Positions 1-7,941 of a DNA stretch of 64,000 nucleotides are shown here, piece by piece. A model generated the notes under the pieces. That model did not search any database, was not told where the DNA came from, and was given only the letters and a program-made list of their open reading frames with translations. The stretch spans positions 1-64,000 of the IMG/VR virus record IMGVR_UViG_3300009506_000122; one strand, 5' to 3'. This DNA is from a virus. Within the stretch, counting starts at the first letter, position 1. Every line of letters starts with the position of its first letter. The position numbers and the translations under genes were made by a program.

Positions 1-1
1 T

Positions 2-799
2 GAAAAGGCAACAAGTAGTTTTTCTAAAGAAAAACTACATACTACTAAGAAATCAAAATTAAAAATCAAAAATAATAATTATAATTATAATTTAAATTTA
101 AAGTATGGGTCCGGGGAACTTGCGATTAAAGCTGTTGAATACTGGACAAACAATGGTGGAATGAAACATCGTATGGGGACAGCTACATACGAAAAATCGA
201 TTGAGCTATTAATAAAACTATTCGAAGGGAAAGCATTTAAACAAGTTCCAGACGATGCAATACCTTTCCCCAAGCTGAACAAGATAAAAAAGTTTTCCAT
301 AGAAGATTGGATGAGTGCTATCGATCATCTGAATATCGCCATGACTGACCCGAGATACAAACCCTATAACAAAGAAAAAGCCTTGAAGTGGAGAAAGAAA
401 TTAACTCTCCCCACATTCATATACAACCCGTTCGGTAGAGAGGGACAATCTCGCTCGATGTTTTTAGTGTATGTCAAAGGCGCAGAGCTTCTTAACCAAG
501 AGAAAGAAATCTATCCAGAATTTACTCGTGAGCTAACAAAAGCGTTTGACAGAATAGCCCTTCAACTAAGACCTCACCCCACACAAATCATATCCATAGC
601 TAACAAACTACCGTTACTGGCTAAGAAACACAGATGGAAGTGGGTGTCAAAGAGTGATGCGGCTAAAGTCTTTACGGATTTTATTGTAAATCACTTTGGG
701 GAATTAAGATTCAGTCCATTCTACATGTCCGCACCGTGGTTTATCTTCGAGTTCGAAAAATATCTTGACCAACAAGGTCTTATCACGCTGTACGAATAG
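2..799 (+). CDS. partial protein upstream of the helicase (N-terminus outside window)
   Basis: The reading frame is open from base 2 to the stop at 799, so the gene starts before the window; the ATG at 161 is internal. The visible part begins with a Lys/Asn/Tyr-rich linker (about residues 10-32 of the visible sequence), followed by a folded region containing GSGELAIKAVEYW and, further on, NPFGREGQSRSMFLVYVKG. I do not recognise the family. The linker-plus-domain layout and the position directly before the DnaB-like helicase resemble phage replisome organisers or helicase loaders, but this is only context. The gene ends 10 bases before the helicase start, so the two are probably co-transcribed. 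Confidence 0.75.
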   Translation, partial: EKATSSFSKEKLHTTKKSKLKIKNNNYNYNLNLKYGSGELAIKAVEYWTNNGGMKHRMGTATYEKSIELLIKLFEGKAFKQVPDDAIPFPKLNKIKKFSIEDWMSAIDHLNIAMTDPRYKPYNKEKALKWRKKLTLPTFIYNPFGREGQSRSMFLVYVKGAELLNQEKEIYPEFTRELTKAFDRIALQLRPHPTQIISIANKLPLLAKKHRWKWVSKSDAAKVFTDFIVNHFGELRFSPFYMSAPWFIFEFEKYLDQQGLITLYE

Positions 800-809
800 G
801 GAGACGTTA

Positions 810-2360
810 ATGCTATTGAAAGAGTTTAAGACCGAGACTACGGTCGAAAAGCAGATACTTACTGCTTTTATTGTTTCTGATGAATTGCTCCATCAGTTTG
901 CAGACATAACCAAATACGAATACTTTGAGAGCCACTATATTAGGGAGGTAATTAAATGGGTAGTTGAATATTACTTAAAGCACGAAAGAGCTCCTCGAAC
1001 ATACATTCAACAAATCTACGACTATAAGGTTGCAGATGGTAAAGTAGAAGCACCAGCCGCACAACTTATAGAACAGCTCCTCATAGAACTAAGCACACAA
1101 TTTGAAGTCCAAAACGAGGTTAATGTAGAATACCACGCTGAGATAATTGAGGAACATTATAGGGCTCGTGAGCTTGAGCTTCTGGCTAATCATGTACTTA
1201 ATCTGGTTAGTGAGGGCAGGTCTAAAGATGCAGAATTACTTGTTACTGGACATAATAAAGTAGCCCGATCTTTAGAGAGATTTATCAATCCCTTTGATGA
1301 GGACACTATTCGAAAAACGTTTGAAGAAAGGGCTAATGACTTCTTTAACTTCCCCGGTCAGTTAGGTACATTTCTCAGTCATTTTGAACGTGGATGGTTA
1401 GTAGGGTTATCTGGACCATTCAAACGTGGTAAGACATGGTATGCTCAGGAGTTTGCTGTTCAATCGATGCTAAGTTTCCGTAACGTTATGTTTTTTAGCC
1501 TTGAAATGTCTGAGAGGCAGATGAATGAGAGATTGTATAAGCGTCTAACTGTACTTGGAGATGAAGCAAGAACATATAATCTTCCCATATTCGATTGCAA
1601 GTACAATCAAGAAAACTCATGCACACGTCCAGAACGTGTTTGTAGAACTGGTTTGTTTGAAGAAAACGAATCATGGTCGTCTATTCCACCTCATTACAAT
1701 CCAGATATAGACTACCAAACATGCACAGAATGTAGGCATAACGGACAACTTGACAGATTTTACTTTCCTGCTGTTTGGTATGAGCAAGTAAAACGCCCAG
1801 CTTATGATGAAAGGCGTATAGCTCTAAAGCTAAGAAACATGCAGATGTATTTTCCGTATCTGAAATACAAATGCTATCCAAGATTCAGCGCAAACGTTTC
1901 TGATATTCGCCGAGACTTAAAGATGGTTGAATATCTGCATGATTTTATTCCAGATGTAATCGTGATAGACTACGCAGATATTCTAAAACCAGAAGACGGT
2001 ATAGAGGAAGGTTTTCAGAAAGAAGACAGAACTTGGATAGCATTAAGTCAACTTGCTATGGAACGCAACTGTCTTGTAGTAACTCCCACACAGGTAACTA
2101 AAGCTGGGCAAGATGCTCGTCAACAATCAGCTAAACATCAGGCTCGTTGGGTGGGCAAGCTTGGTCATGTTGACGTTATGTTAGCATTGAATCAGACCGA
2201 AGTAGAACAAAACAAAGGAATAATGAGGATATCACAGATAGCACACAGGCATGAGAAGTTTACTCCCTCGCTTAATTGTATCGTCTTACAAAACTTAGAC
2301 TTAGGACAACCCCATCTTGATAGTGAGATTCAAAGATTCGAGGAGAATGAAAATGATTGA
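810..2360 (+). CDS. dnaB: DnaB-like replicative DNA helicase with Cys-rich insertion
   Basis: About 516 residues. The start at 810 is chosen because GGGAG lies just upstream; the frame extends further 5' into the previous gene. The N-terminal third looks like a DnaB N-domain. The RecA-type motor follows with Walker A GPFKRGKTW (about 200-208), a FFSLEMS stretch and Walker B VIVIDYADIL (about 383-392). Between them, about residues 263-308, is an unusual insertion with at least five cysteines, including the pair CTEC, that could bind zinc. The role would be fork unwinding as a hexamer. The last bases overlap the start of the next gene. The assignment is strong; the insertion is not explained. 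Confidence 0.88.
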   Translation: MLLKEFKTETTVEKQILTAFIVSDELLHQFADITKYEYFESHYIREVIKWVVEYYLKHERAPRTYIQQIYDYKVADGKVEAPAAQLIEQLLIELSTQFEVQNEVNVEYHAEIIEEHYRARELELLANHVLNLVSEGRSKDAELLVTGHNKVARSLERFINPFDEDTIRKTFEERANDFFNFPGQLGTFLSHFERGWLVGLSGPFKRGKTWYAQEFAVQSMLSFRNVMFFSLEMSERQMNERLYKRLTVLGDEARTYNLPIFDCKYNQENSCTRPERVCRTGLFEENESWSSIPPHYNPDIDYQTCTECRHNGQLDRFYFPAVWYEQVKRPAYDERRIALKLRNMQMYFPYLKYKCYPRFSANVSDIRRDLKMVEYLHDFIPDVIVIDYADILKPEDGIEEGFQKEDRTWIALSQLAMERNCLVVTPTQVTKAGQDARQQSAKHQARWVGKLGHVDVMLALNQTEVEQNKGIMRISQIAHRHEKFTPSLNCIVLQNLDLGQPHLDSEIQRFEENEND

Positions 2361-3282
2361 CGACAACCCAATAACAGAAGATCGATTTTGGTGGATTCAA
2401 CAATTCTATGATCGATTTATGGCTATCATCTATGAACTTCCATTCTATGCAACGCTGTCATTTAGTGGAGGTATCGAATCATCAGCTATATTTTTTGGTC
2501 TAATCGAAAACGGCACACCACCTTACGAGTGCGTCACATTTCAAGTAGGATGTGACGAAACCAAGGATACTTACTATGCCAAAAAGATATGCAAGTACTA
2601 CGATGTTCCATTAGTCGTAGTAAAAATTCCCTTGATGTCAAGGGAGCAACTGATTAGCGAAGTAGCCAAGATTATCAAAATCATAAAAATCACTCGGAAT
2701 ATTGACATTCAATGCTGTCATGCCTACATGCACATGATTCCTAAAATAGATACCGCTAACATGATTACTGGTTTCTATGAGGATATTCACTATGAGGCTA
2801 ATAAAAAATTATTTATGATGTATAGGAAAATGAAAAAGGGTGAGATAGATCAAGAGTACTTCGAATCATACTACCGAGCAGGCAAAGAAGCTATCTTTCG
2901 TGGTCAAACACGAGCTGGCACAGTTCACAACTACATAACAATCGAAAACTTCCTAAATAAAAATGGGATAACACTATATTGTCCGTTCAAAGATAAAGTG
3001 TTGTTCGATATAACACAGGCATTGACGTTTGAAGAAACAAACTTCTTTAATGGGAAATTCAAAAAGAAATGGTTTATTACTCAGGTGATGTTTAAAAATT
3101 ACTTCGACAGATTTGGGAATCATAAGAACTCCAACTACATGCACACACAGGGAATGAAGCAGTACCATCAAAAAGTACTGCTTGAAGGTACTCCATACAA
3201 AGATACGATTGCAGTTTATAATAGGATTCATACTGGTCAAATAAGCGTTAGGAAAAAAATTACAGCCCCAACACTTTTTTGA
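2353..3282 (+). CDS. PP-loop ATP pyrophosphatase-like protein (asparagine synthase C-domain/QueC-like fold)
   Basis: About 309 residues. The start at 2353 follows GAGGAG by seven bases and overlaps the helicase stop. The N-terminal SFSGGIESSA (about residues 36-45) is a PP-loop, the ATP-adenylating signature of asparagine synthetase, GMP synthetase, QueC and PAPS reductase relatives. Such enzymes activate a carbonyl or phosphate by adenylation before amination or thiolation. The substrate is not evident: there is no glutaminase domain and no QueC zinc site that I can see. It stands two genes before a thymidylate-synthase-like protein and a radical SAM/DNA-methyltransferase fusion, so a role in nucleotide or DNA modification is plausible but inferred. 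Confidence 0.7.
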   Translation: MIDDNPITEDRFWWIQQFYDRFMAIIYELPFYATLSFSGGIESSAIFFGLIENGTPPYECVTFQVGCDETKDTYYAKKICKYYDVPLVVVKIPLMSREQLISEVAKIIKIIKITRNIDIQCCHAYMHMIPKIDTANMITGFYEDIHYEANKKLFMMYRKMKKGEIDQEYFESYYRAGKEAIFRGQTRAGTVHNYITIENFLNKNGITLYCPFKDKVLFDITQALTFEETNFFNGKFKKKWFITQVMFKNYFDRFGNHKNSNYMHTQGMKQYHQKVLLEGTPYKDTIAVYNRIHTGQISVRKKITAPTLF

Positions 3283-3292
3283 AAGATTTTTC

Positions 3293-3321
3293 TTGACAAG
3301 CTACTTGGGGTTGTATATGTT
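3293..3321 (+). promoter_or_regulatory. sigma70-like promoter
   Basis: TTGACA at 3293-3298, then a 17-base spacer, then TATGTT at 3316-3321. It lies in the only sizeable gap in this part of the + strand, upstream of the gene at 3379. The core CTTGACAAG is also found in two candidate promoters on the - strand (near 32545 and 62390). Confidence 0.5.
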
Positions 3322-3378
3322 GTGTCAATCTTGCTGTGTCGCAACCATTAATCCTTATCAAATTTAGAGGAGGTAACA

Positions 3379-3918
3379 ATGAGTAAGGAAGATCGTTTGC
3401 AAAAGCGTGTCGATGCTCTCGACAACGCACGACTAAAGGAACAAGTCAAGGTTATAAACGAGTTGGGAGTTGCTGACAAAATCAGACTCGTTGGTTTAAA
3501 GAAACTTGACATGGTCAATCAATTCACACTCGCTGTGGAAAAAGTCGCAGAAGTTCAGGGTGAGGAAGCTATTCCTGATACATGCTCTGATCTTTATAAC
3601 GACCTGCACACAGACGATGAATCCCCGCTTGACGCTGCCCCCGCTGAAACGCCTAAGAAAACTCCCCCGAAAAAAGCGGCTGGTGGTGAAGGTAAGAAAG
3701 CGGGCCCTCCGAAGAAGCCCCTTGACGAATATGGTACTCGGGAAGGGACGCTCGCTCACACTTTCGTTCAGGAAGTGAAGAAGAAACCCCAATCTATGGA
3801 AGATGTTCGTAAAGCTGACTGGAATCCTCGTGGGTATCACTTCAACGATACTCTCCGCCGTCTCGAAGCTGACAAAAAAGCCACTGTGAATAAAGACGGG
3901 GTTATCACCATCAAGTAG
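3379..3918 (+). CDS. hypothetical protein with Lys/Pro/Ala-rich linker
   Basis: 179 residues, preceded by a strong GAGGAGG site. The N-terminal 60 residues look helical and charged. Residues about 75-120 are a low-complexity acidic then Lys/Pro/Ala-rich linker (repeated PKK and PPKK). The C-terminal 60 residues (from about EYGTREGTLAHTF) look folded, with an Arg/Lys-rich surface. No family is recognised. A basic disordered linker between two small domains fits a DNA-associated accessory protein, but nothing proves this. It is the first gene behind the promoter at 3293. Confidence 0.75.
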   Translation: MSKEDRLQKRVDALDNARLKEQVKVINELGVADKIRLVGLKKLDMVNQFTLAVEKVAEVQGEEAIPDTCSDLYNDLHTDDESPLDAAPAETPKKTPPKKAAGGEGKKAGPPKKPLDEYGTREGTLAHTFVQEVKKKPQSMEDVRKADWNPRGYHFNDTLRRLEADKKATVNKDGVITIK

Positions 3919-3925
3919 GTACGTT

Positions 3926-4642
3926 ATGGACTTGATTAACGCTACGAGTCCAGCAGATGCTTGGGTAAAAGCCACCAAGCATTTGCTGGACAATGGTCAT
4001 TGGGTGCATGACATTGTTGAAATACTGAATGTCTGCATATCGATTAGCTCAGAACATTGGTCTTCACCCGAACATGCGGCTACATATAAGCTGTTCGACA
4101 AATTGTTTAGACAGGTGTTTGGGGATGAAAGAATCGATTATGCCTCATCTGTGACATTCATTCATCCACCCAAAGGTGGTCTGTTCGGCAAGCGTACCTA
4201 TGTGTTCTTGAACGATAGATGGAGAGACTCATACTGGGGTCGTATGGTAGCTTACCGTGGAGAAGTCAATCAAATTGAAAACGCAATCTACATGTTAAGT
4301 CAGGGGAAGAATATCAAACGCTGTCAGGTTATGGTATATGACCCTACTATCGATATGAAAAACATGTATAAACAACCATGCTTGCTTGGTATCGATTTCA
4401 AACCTCGAAACGGTAGGCTATTTACGACCGCTTTTTTTAGAAGTCAACGTGTATCTAAAAGTGGTTATGCGGACTACATAGCCCTTTGCAAACTCGCAAA
4501 GTATGTGGCAAAAGAATCAAAGTTAGAAGTCGGCACAGTAGATATAATCGCTTGTTCTCTGCATTTAACCAAAGAGAATCAAGAGCGAACCAAATCTCTC
4601 GAACTCTTAGACTTACTGGAACAAAACTCATGGCAATTCTGA
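3926..4642 (+). CDS. thymidylate synthase-family protein, possible dCMP hydroxymethylase
   Basis: 238 residues. The thymidylate synthase pattern is recognisable: YWGRMVAYRGEVNQIENAI (about 103-121), a Cys in KQPCLLGIDF (Cys152, equivalent to the catalytic Cys in PPCH), NGRLFTTAFFRSQR (Arg172-Ser173, equivalent to QRS) and EVGTVDIIACSLHL. The residue matching Asn177 of E. coli ThyA is Asp183 (in GYADYIAL). Asp here is the hallmark that lets T4 dCMP hydroxymethylase take cytosine nucleotides. The protein is divergent, so either dCMP hydroxymethylase/methylase activity or loss of activity is possible. The stop overlaps the start of the radical SAM/methyltransferase gene, suggesting coupled translation and a shared modification pathway. 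Confidence 0.72.
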   Translation: MDLINATSPADAWVKATKHLLDNGHWVHDIVEILNVCISISSEHWSSPEHAATYKLFDKLFRQVFGDERIDYASSVTFIHPPKGGLFGKRTYVFLNDRWRDSYWGRMVAYRGEVNQIENAIYMLSQGKNIKRCQVMVYDPTIDMKNMYKQPCLLGIDFKPRNGRLFTTAFFRSQRVSKSGYADYIALCKLAKYVAKESKLEVGTVDIIACSLHLTKENQERTKSLELLDLLEQNSWQF

Positions 4643-6891
4643 TTCAATTACCTAACACCGCATCCACTTCTAAGTACCCTAAAACTTTCCCTCACCCACT
4701 AAACCTTGCATCTATAATTAAGTCAGACGATGTTATTGTGGATATAGCTGTCTCTACATTTAGAAAGAGACAATCGGAAGTATTTGAAGCTATTGATAAT
4801 GTTATCAGCGACCTACTGTCTACTGATAAAATTATAGTTAATGCTGGAGACTTCCCACCTGATGCGGCTTACGCTGTTTATTACGACTATTTCTTCGATC
4901 ACATGACGTTCCCTTATAAAGCGGTAGGAACGTATGCTAAATTAAAAAGAGACTGGCTTGAAAAACGGTATAAAAATTTCTCGTTTTTAGAGGAAGATGT
5001 AGTTTACCCTAAGTATGACTCGATTGATTATAGTCTATATCCTAAGGTAGATAATAAAGTTAGGGCATCTATTAGAGCCTCTTGGGGTTGTCCAAGAAGT
5101 TGTAGTATGTGTCCTGTACCTACCTACTTCGATCACAAATATGTCTACTTCGATCCTAAAAAAGTAGCAGAAGAAATAAAATTTTTATATGAGAACAGGA
5201 ATATACGCTATTTCACATTCGTTGACGATAATCTCTCCCATCATCCCAAGTTCGTCAAACTTCTCCTCGAAATAAGAAAGCTAAAACTGAAAGGAGTTAC
5301 ATTTCATTGTCAAGAAGGTTTTGATCTTGGCACATTTGATATGAAGCGAGCAAGACTTATCAAGGCTTTAAACTTTGACGATGTTAAAATAGCCTTCGAA
5401 TCAGTAATACCACGGACTACTGAGCTTATTAACAAGTCAAGCATAAACCCAGATTCTATAAATAAAGTCTTGGACATAATCAACGAAACAGAACTCAATG
5501 TTAAGGCGTTCATGCTTCTTGGTCTTGACGAAACTGAGGAAGAGATCATTGAAAATTTGAAATTCTTTGCTCGGAACAAAATGACTCTCCGTATCAACAT
5601 CGTTCGTGACTATGGTAATTTACCAAAAGAAATTTTGGAAGCAAGAATGGACGATAAGAAGCTCAAACATTATAAGGCTCTCGCTTATGCGTCAAGTTTT
5701 TATACTGAGCGATTTGGGCTGAACATTTTCGAATGTGACGGTGAGGAGTTTGAACGCAAGACTGGTTTGAAATATGATGGTGTCGATACCATTACAGGCA
5801 AGACTAACTATGGTTTTCAAACGAGCAGGCTTGAAAAGGGCATAAAATGGTTCTTTAAAAAAGACATCGAAAGCAACGATGGCAAACAAATTAAATTGGT
5901 TTGCGATCATAAAGAAGACGCCACTACATGTGATCTACCAGAACAGGATACTACTAAAGGATTTACCGCTGATGCGCTCAAAAAAAGCAGAGAGATCAGG
6001 AAAGAGTTTATGGCTAAATTTGGTGTCGAAGGTAAAGTGCCTACTTCGATACTGATTCACGATAGAAAGGAATATAGATATGAAACCATTGATCTATCAG
6101 CTCAACGAAGGGGAGGTAATTACGTCCATCATTATCGACTTAACAGGCAAAAAATGCACGAGCGAGAAGACTATACCCCCGGGCTTGAAAAGACTGGTTT
6201 TGAAACGCAGGGAAGAACTGGATATATATCAGGATTTCCTCAAAACGTTGGGCGCTTCATCATTCAAATGTACTGTCCCGATCCCCCCGCCCTTATCTAC
6301 GATCCCTTTGCTGGGCATAATAGTCGTATGCAACTCTGCTTCAAACTCGGACACAATTATATTGGTGTAGATTGTTGTCACGAGTTTATGGAAGATAACA
6401 AGACAATCAAAGATATACTCTATGAGAGAAAGGGACAACAGCTTGTCGAGACTTGGGATCAATCAATCTTTCTGTTCGAACAGAGTTCCGAGAGTGTGCC
6501 TGCTGTGAAGGATGAAATTTGTGATTTCACTATAACATCACCTCCATATTGGGACTTAGAATACTACGGTCCAGAAGAGGAACAACTCGGTACCGGCAAG
6601 ACTTATGAACAGTTTTTAGACGGCATCGAACGTGTAGTAAAAGAAAACTTCCGGGTACTAAAGCCAGGTAGTTTTTGTGCTTGGTTCATCAATGACTTCC
6701 GCAAGAAAAAGAAATTCTATCCGTATCATTCTCATATCTACGAAATACTTATCAATGCAGGCTTTGAGGGATTCAATATCTATATAGTTGATCTTGGAGC
6801 TACTGTTAATCACATGTTTGTACAGGACATTCTTAATCATAAAATACTGCCAAAGAGACATGAGTACTGCATACTGGTTAAGAAACCGTAA
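4630..6891 (+). CDS. radical SAM enzyme fused to a DNA methyltransferase
   Basis: About 753 residues from the ATG at 4630, which overlaps the previous stop; an upstream in-frame extension runs through the preceding gene and is less likely. The N-terminal half carries a radical SAM cluster motif, GCPRSCSMCP (CX3CX2C, Cys154/158/161), and a TIM-barrel-like FVDDNL segment as in the B12-type radical SAM group, although no B12-binding domain is visible. The C-terminal half carries DPFAGHNSR (about 558) with GVD nearby, the SAM-binding motif, and then TSPPYW (about 636-641), the catalytic motif of N4-cytosine/N6-adenine methyltransferases. Motif I before motif IV is a permuted order relative to the common beta class. 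Such a fusion suggests DNA base modification by radical chemistry. Confidence 0.85.
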   Translation: MAILIQLPNTASTSKYPKTFPHPLNLASIIKSDDVIVDIAVSTFRKRQSEVFEAIDNVISDLLSTDKIIVNAGDFPPDAAYAVYYDYFFDHMTFPYKAVGTYAKLKRDWLEKRYKNFSFLEEDVVYPKYDSIDYSLYPKVDNKVRASIRASWGCPRSCSMCPVPTYFDHKYVYFDPKKVAEEIKFLYENRNIRYFTFVDDNLSHHPKFVKLLLEIRKLKLKGVTFHCQEGFDLGTFDMKRARLIKALNFDDVKIAFESVIPRTTELINKSSINPDSINKVLDIINETELNVKAFMLLGLDETEEEIIENLKFFARNKMTLRINIVRDYGNLPKEILEARMDDKKLKHYKALAYASSFYTERFGLNIFECDGEEFERKTGLKYDGVDTITGKTNYGFQTSRLEKGIKWFFKKDIESNDGKQIKLVCDHKEDATTCDLPEQDTTKGFTADALKKSREIRKEFMAKFGVEGKVPTSILIHDRKEYRYETIDLSAQRRGGNYVHHYRLNRQKMHEREDYTPGLEKTGFETQGRTGYISGFPQNVGRFIIQMYCPDPPALIYDPFAGHNSRMQLCFKLGHNYIGVDCCHEFMEDNKTIKDILYERKGQQLVETWDQSIFLFEQSSESVPAVKDEICDFTITSPPYWDLEYYGPEEEQLGTGKTYEQFLDGIERVVKENFRVLKPGSFCAWFINDFRKKKKFYPYHSHIYEILINAGFEGFNIYIVDLGATVNHMFVQDILNHKILPKRHEYCILVKKP

Positions 6892-6908
6892 TCACCGAGG
6901 AGGTGAAC

Positions 6909-7421
6909 ATGAGCATGGTCAGTATAAAAGTCTTTGATTTCAACGAGAATCAACTTGACATCCTGAAAAAACTTTACCAAAAACATCTGATTAAGGATAA
7001 CAAGTGGCACTTCTTTTGGGAAGGTGACTATACTCTTATTCGCTGTCAAGAAGTAATGGCTTCGAAAGTCATGCGATTCCTGAGATTTTACAAAGTAAGA
7101 AGTAAAAATGAAGGAGAATGGATAGACAACATTAATATAACCTTGAAATACCAAAATCAATTTCAGGATATATTTCATGGCTTCTCAATTATAGCTATGA
7201 AGTGTACGGATGAAGAAATCGACATGCTCCTTGATAGAATGGTTCATTGTTTTCTAAACAATGTAACAACCGTAGAGAGACGAGACGGAGACTATATATT
7301 TTGGGAACCCATGAAGATAATAACAAATGCAGTACAACGGGCGGTATTTATTGGTCAAATGATAGAAAGGAGCAAACATGGTTCTGTCAGAGAAAGAATC
7401 AAGGAAGGCAAAGGTGAATAG
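6909..7421 (+). CDS. hypothetical protein
   Basis: About 170 residues. GAGGAGGTG ends a few bases before the ATG at 6909, which I prefer over the GTG at 6903. The sequence is rich in aromatic and charged residues (KWHFFWEGDYTLIRC, RDGDYIFWEP) with no recognised motif and no membrane segment. The 3' end overlaps the next start by 44 bases, so it belongs to the same transcription unit. Function is unknown. Confidence 0.75.
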   Translation: MSMVSIKVFDFNENQLDILKKLYQKHLIKDNKWHFFWEGDYTLIRCQEVMASKVMRFLRFYKVRSKNEGEWIDNINITLKYQNQFQDIFHGFSIIAMKCTDEEIDMLLDRMVHCFLNNVTTVERRDGDYIFWEPMKIITNAVQRAVFIGQMIERSKHGSVRERIKEGKGE

Positions 7422-7623
7422 GTTATTCGAGCAGTTTTTGGGTGAGTTATGCGATCACATCAGAGTTGCAGGGGGAATAGGTGATCCTAACAGAATCAGA
7501 AAACAGAGTCTTGAGGAAATCTACAAAGAACTTGAACCCAACGATATTGTTATTGGATTCAGAAACAAACGAATGACTGGTCAATACCAACTCAGTCACC
7601 AAATGAGAGACATATTCGATTAG
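7378..7623 (+). CDS. small hypothetical protein
   Basis: 81 residues, with AAAGGAG 6-7 bases before the ATG at 7378. The protein is basic at its N-terminus and then mixed charged, ending QMRDIFD. No family is recognised. It overlaps the end of the preceding gene in another frame and is followed after nine bases by the next gene, a layout typical of phage early operons. Confidence 0.7.
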   Translation: MVLSEKESRKAKVNRLFEQFLGELCDHIRVAGGIGDPNRIRKQSLEEIYKELEPNDIVIGFRNKRMTGQYQLSHQMRDIFD

Positions 7624-7632
7624 GGGGATATT

Positions 7633-7941
7633 ATGGCTGAATACATATTTGATCGTGGTAAGTTTGGTAAGTACAATATCCCTGCTTGGGCTGGTCAAAC
7701 TCGTGCTTTGAAACTCGTTCGGCTTCTCGTGAAGCAGGGTTATTCTGGTATCGTGTACGAAGAAGGTCCATTAGAGTTTTATAACCAAGACAACTTTACA
7801 AGAAATCTTCGACACAACTTTATGAATACCTGGCGTTACAAGGATAGAATAATACTAAATAGAATAATCGAAAAGGGTTTAACTGGTCAATCACCTTCAC
7901 ACTATAAAGTCAAATTTAAGGAGAGACAAAATGAGAATTAA
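7633..7941 (+). CDS. small hypothetical protein upstream of sliding clamp
   Basis: 102 residues, start preceded by GGGGGAT. The sequence has a Trp/Arg-rich core (AWAGQTRALKLVRLLVKQGYSGIVYEEG) and a basic C-terminus. It overlaps the sliding clamp start by 11 bases, which suggests translational coupling. No recognisable domain. Confidence 0.7.
   Translation: MAEYIFDRGKFGKYNIPAWAGQTRALKLVRLLVKQGYSGIVYEEGPLEFYNQDNFTRNLRHNFMNTWRYKDRIILNRIIEKGLTGQSPSHYKVKFKERQNEN

Noticed and set aside
3496-3993. 165-residue - strand frame opposite the gene at 3379
   Set aside because: No ribosome site and opposite to a gene with a strong one in a + strand operon.
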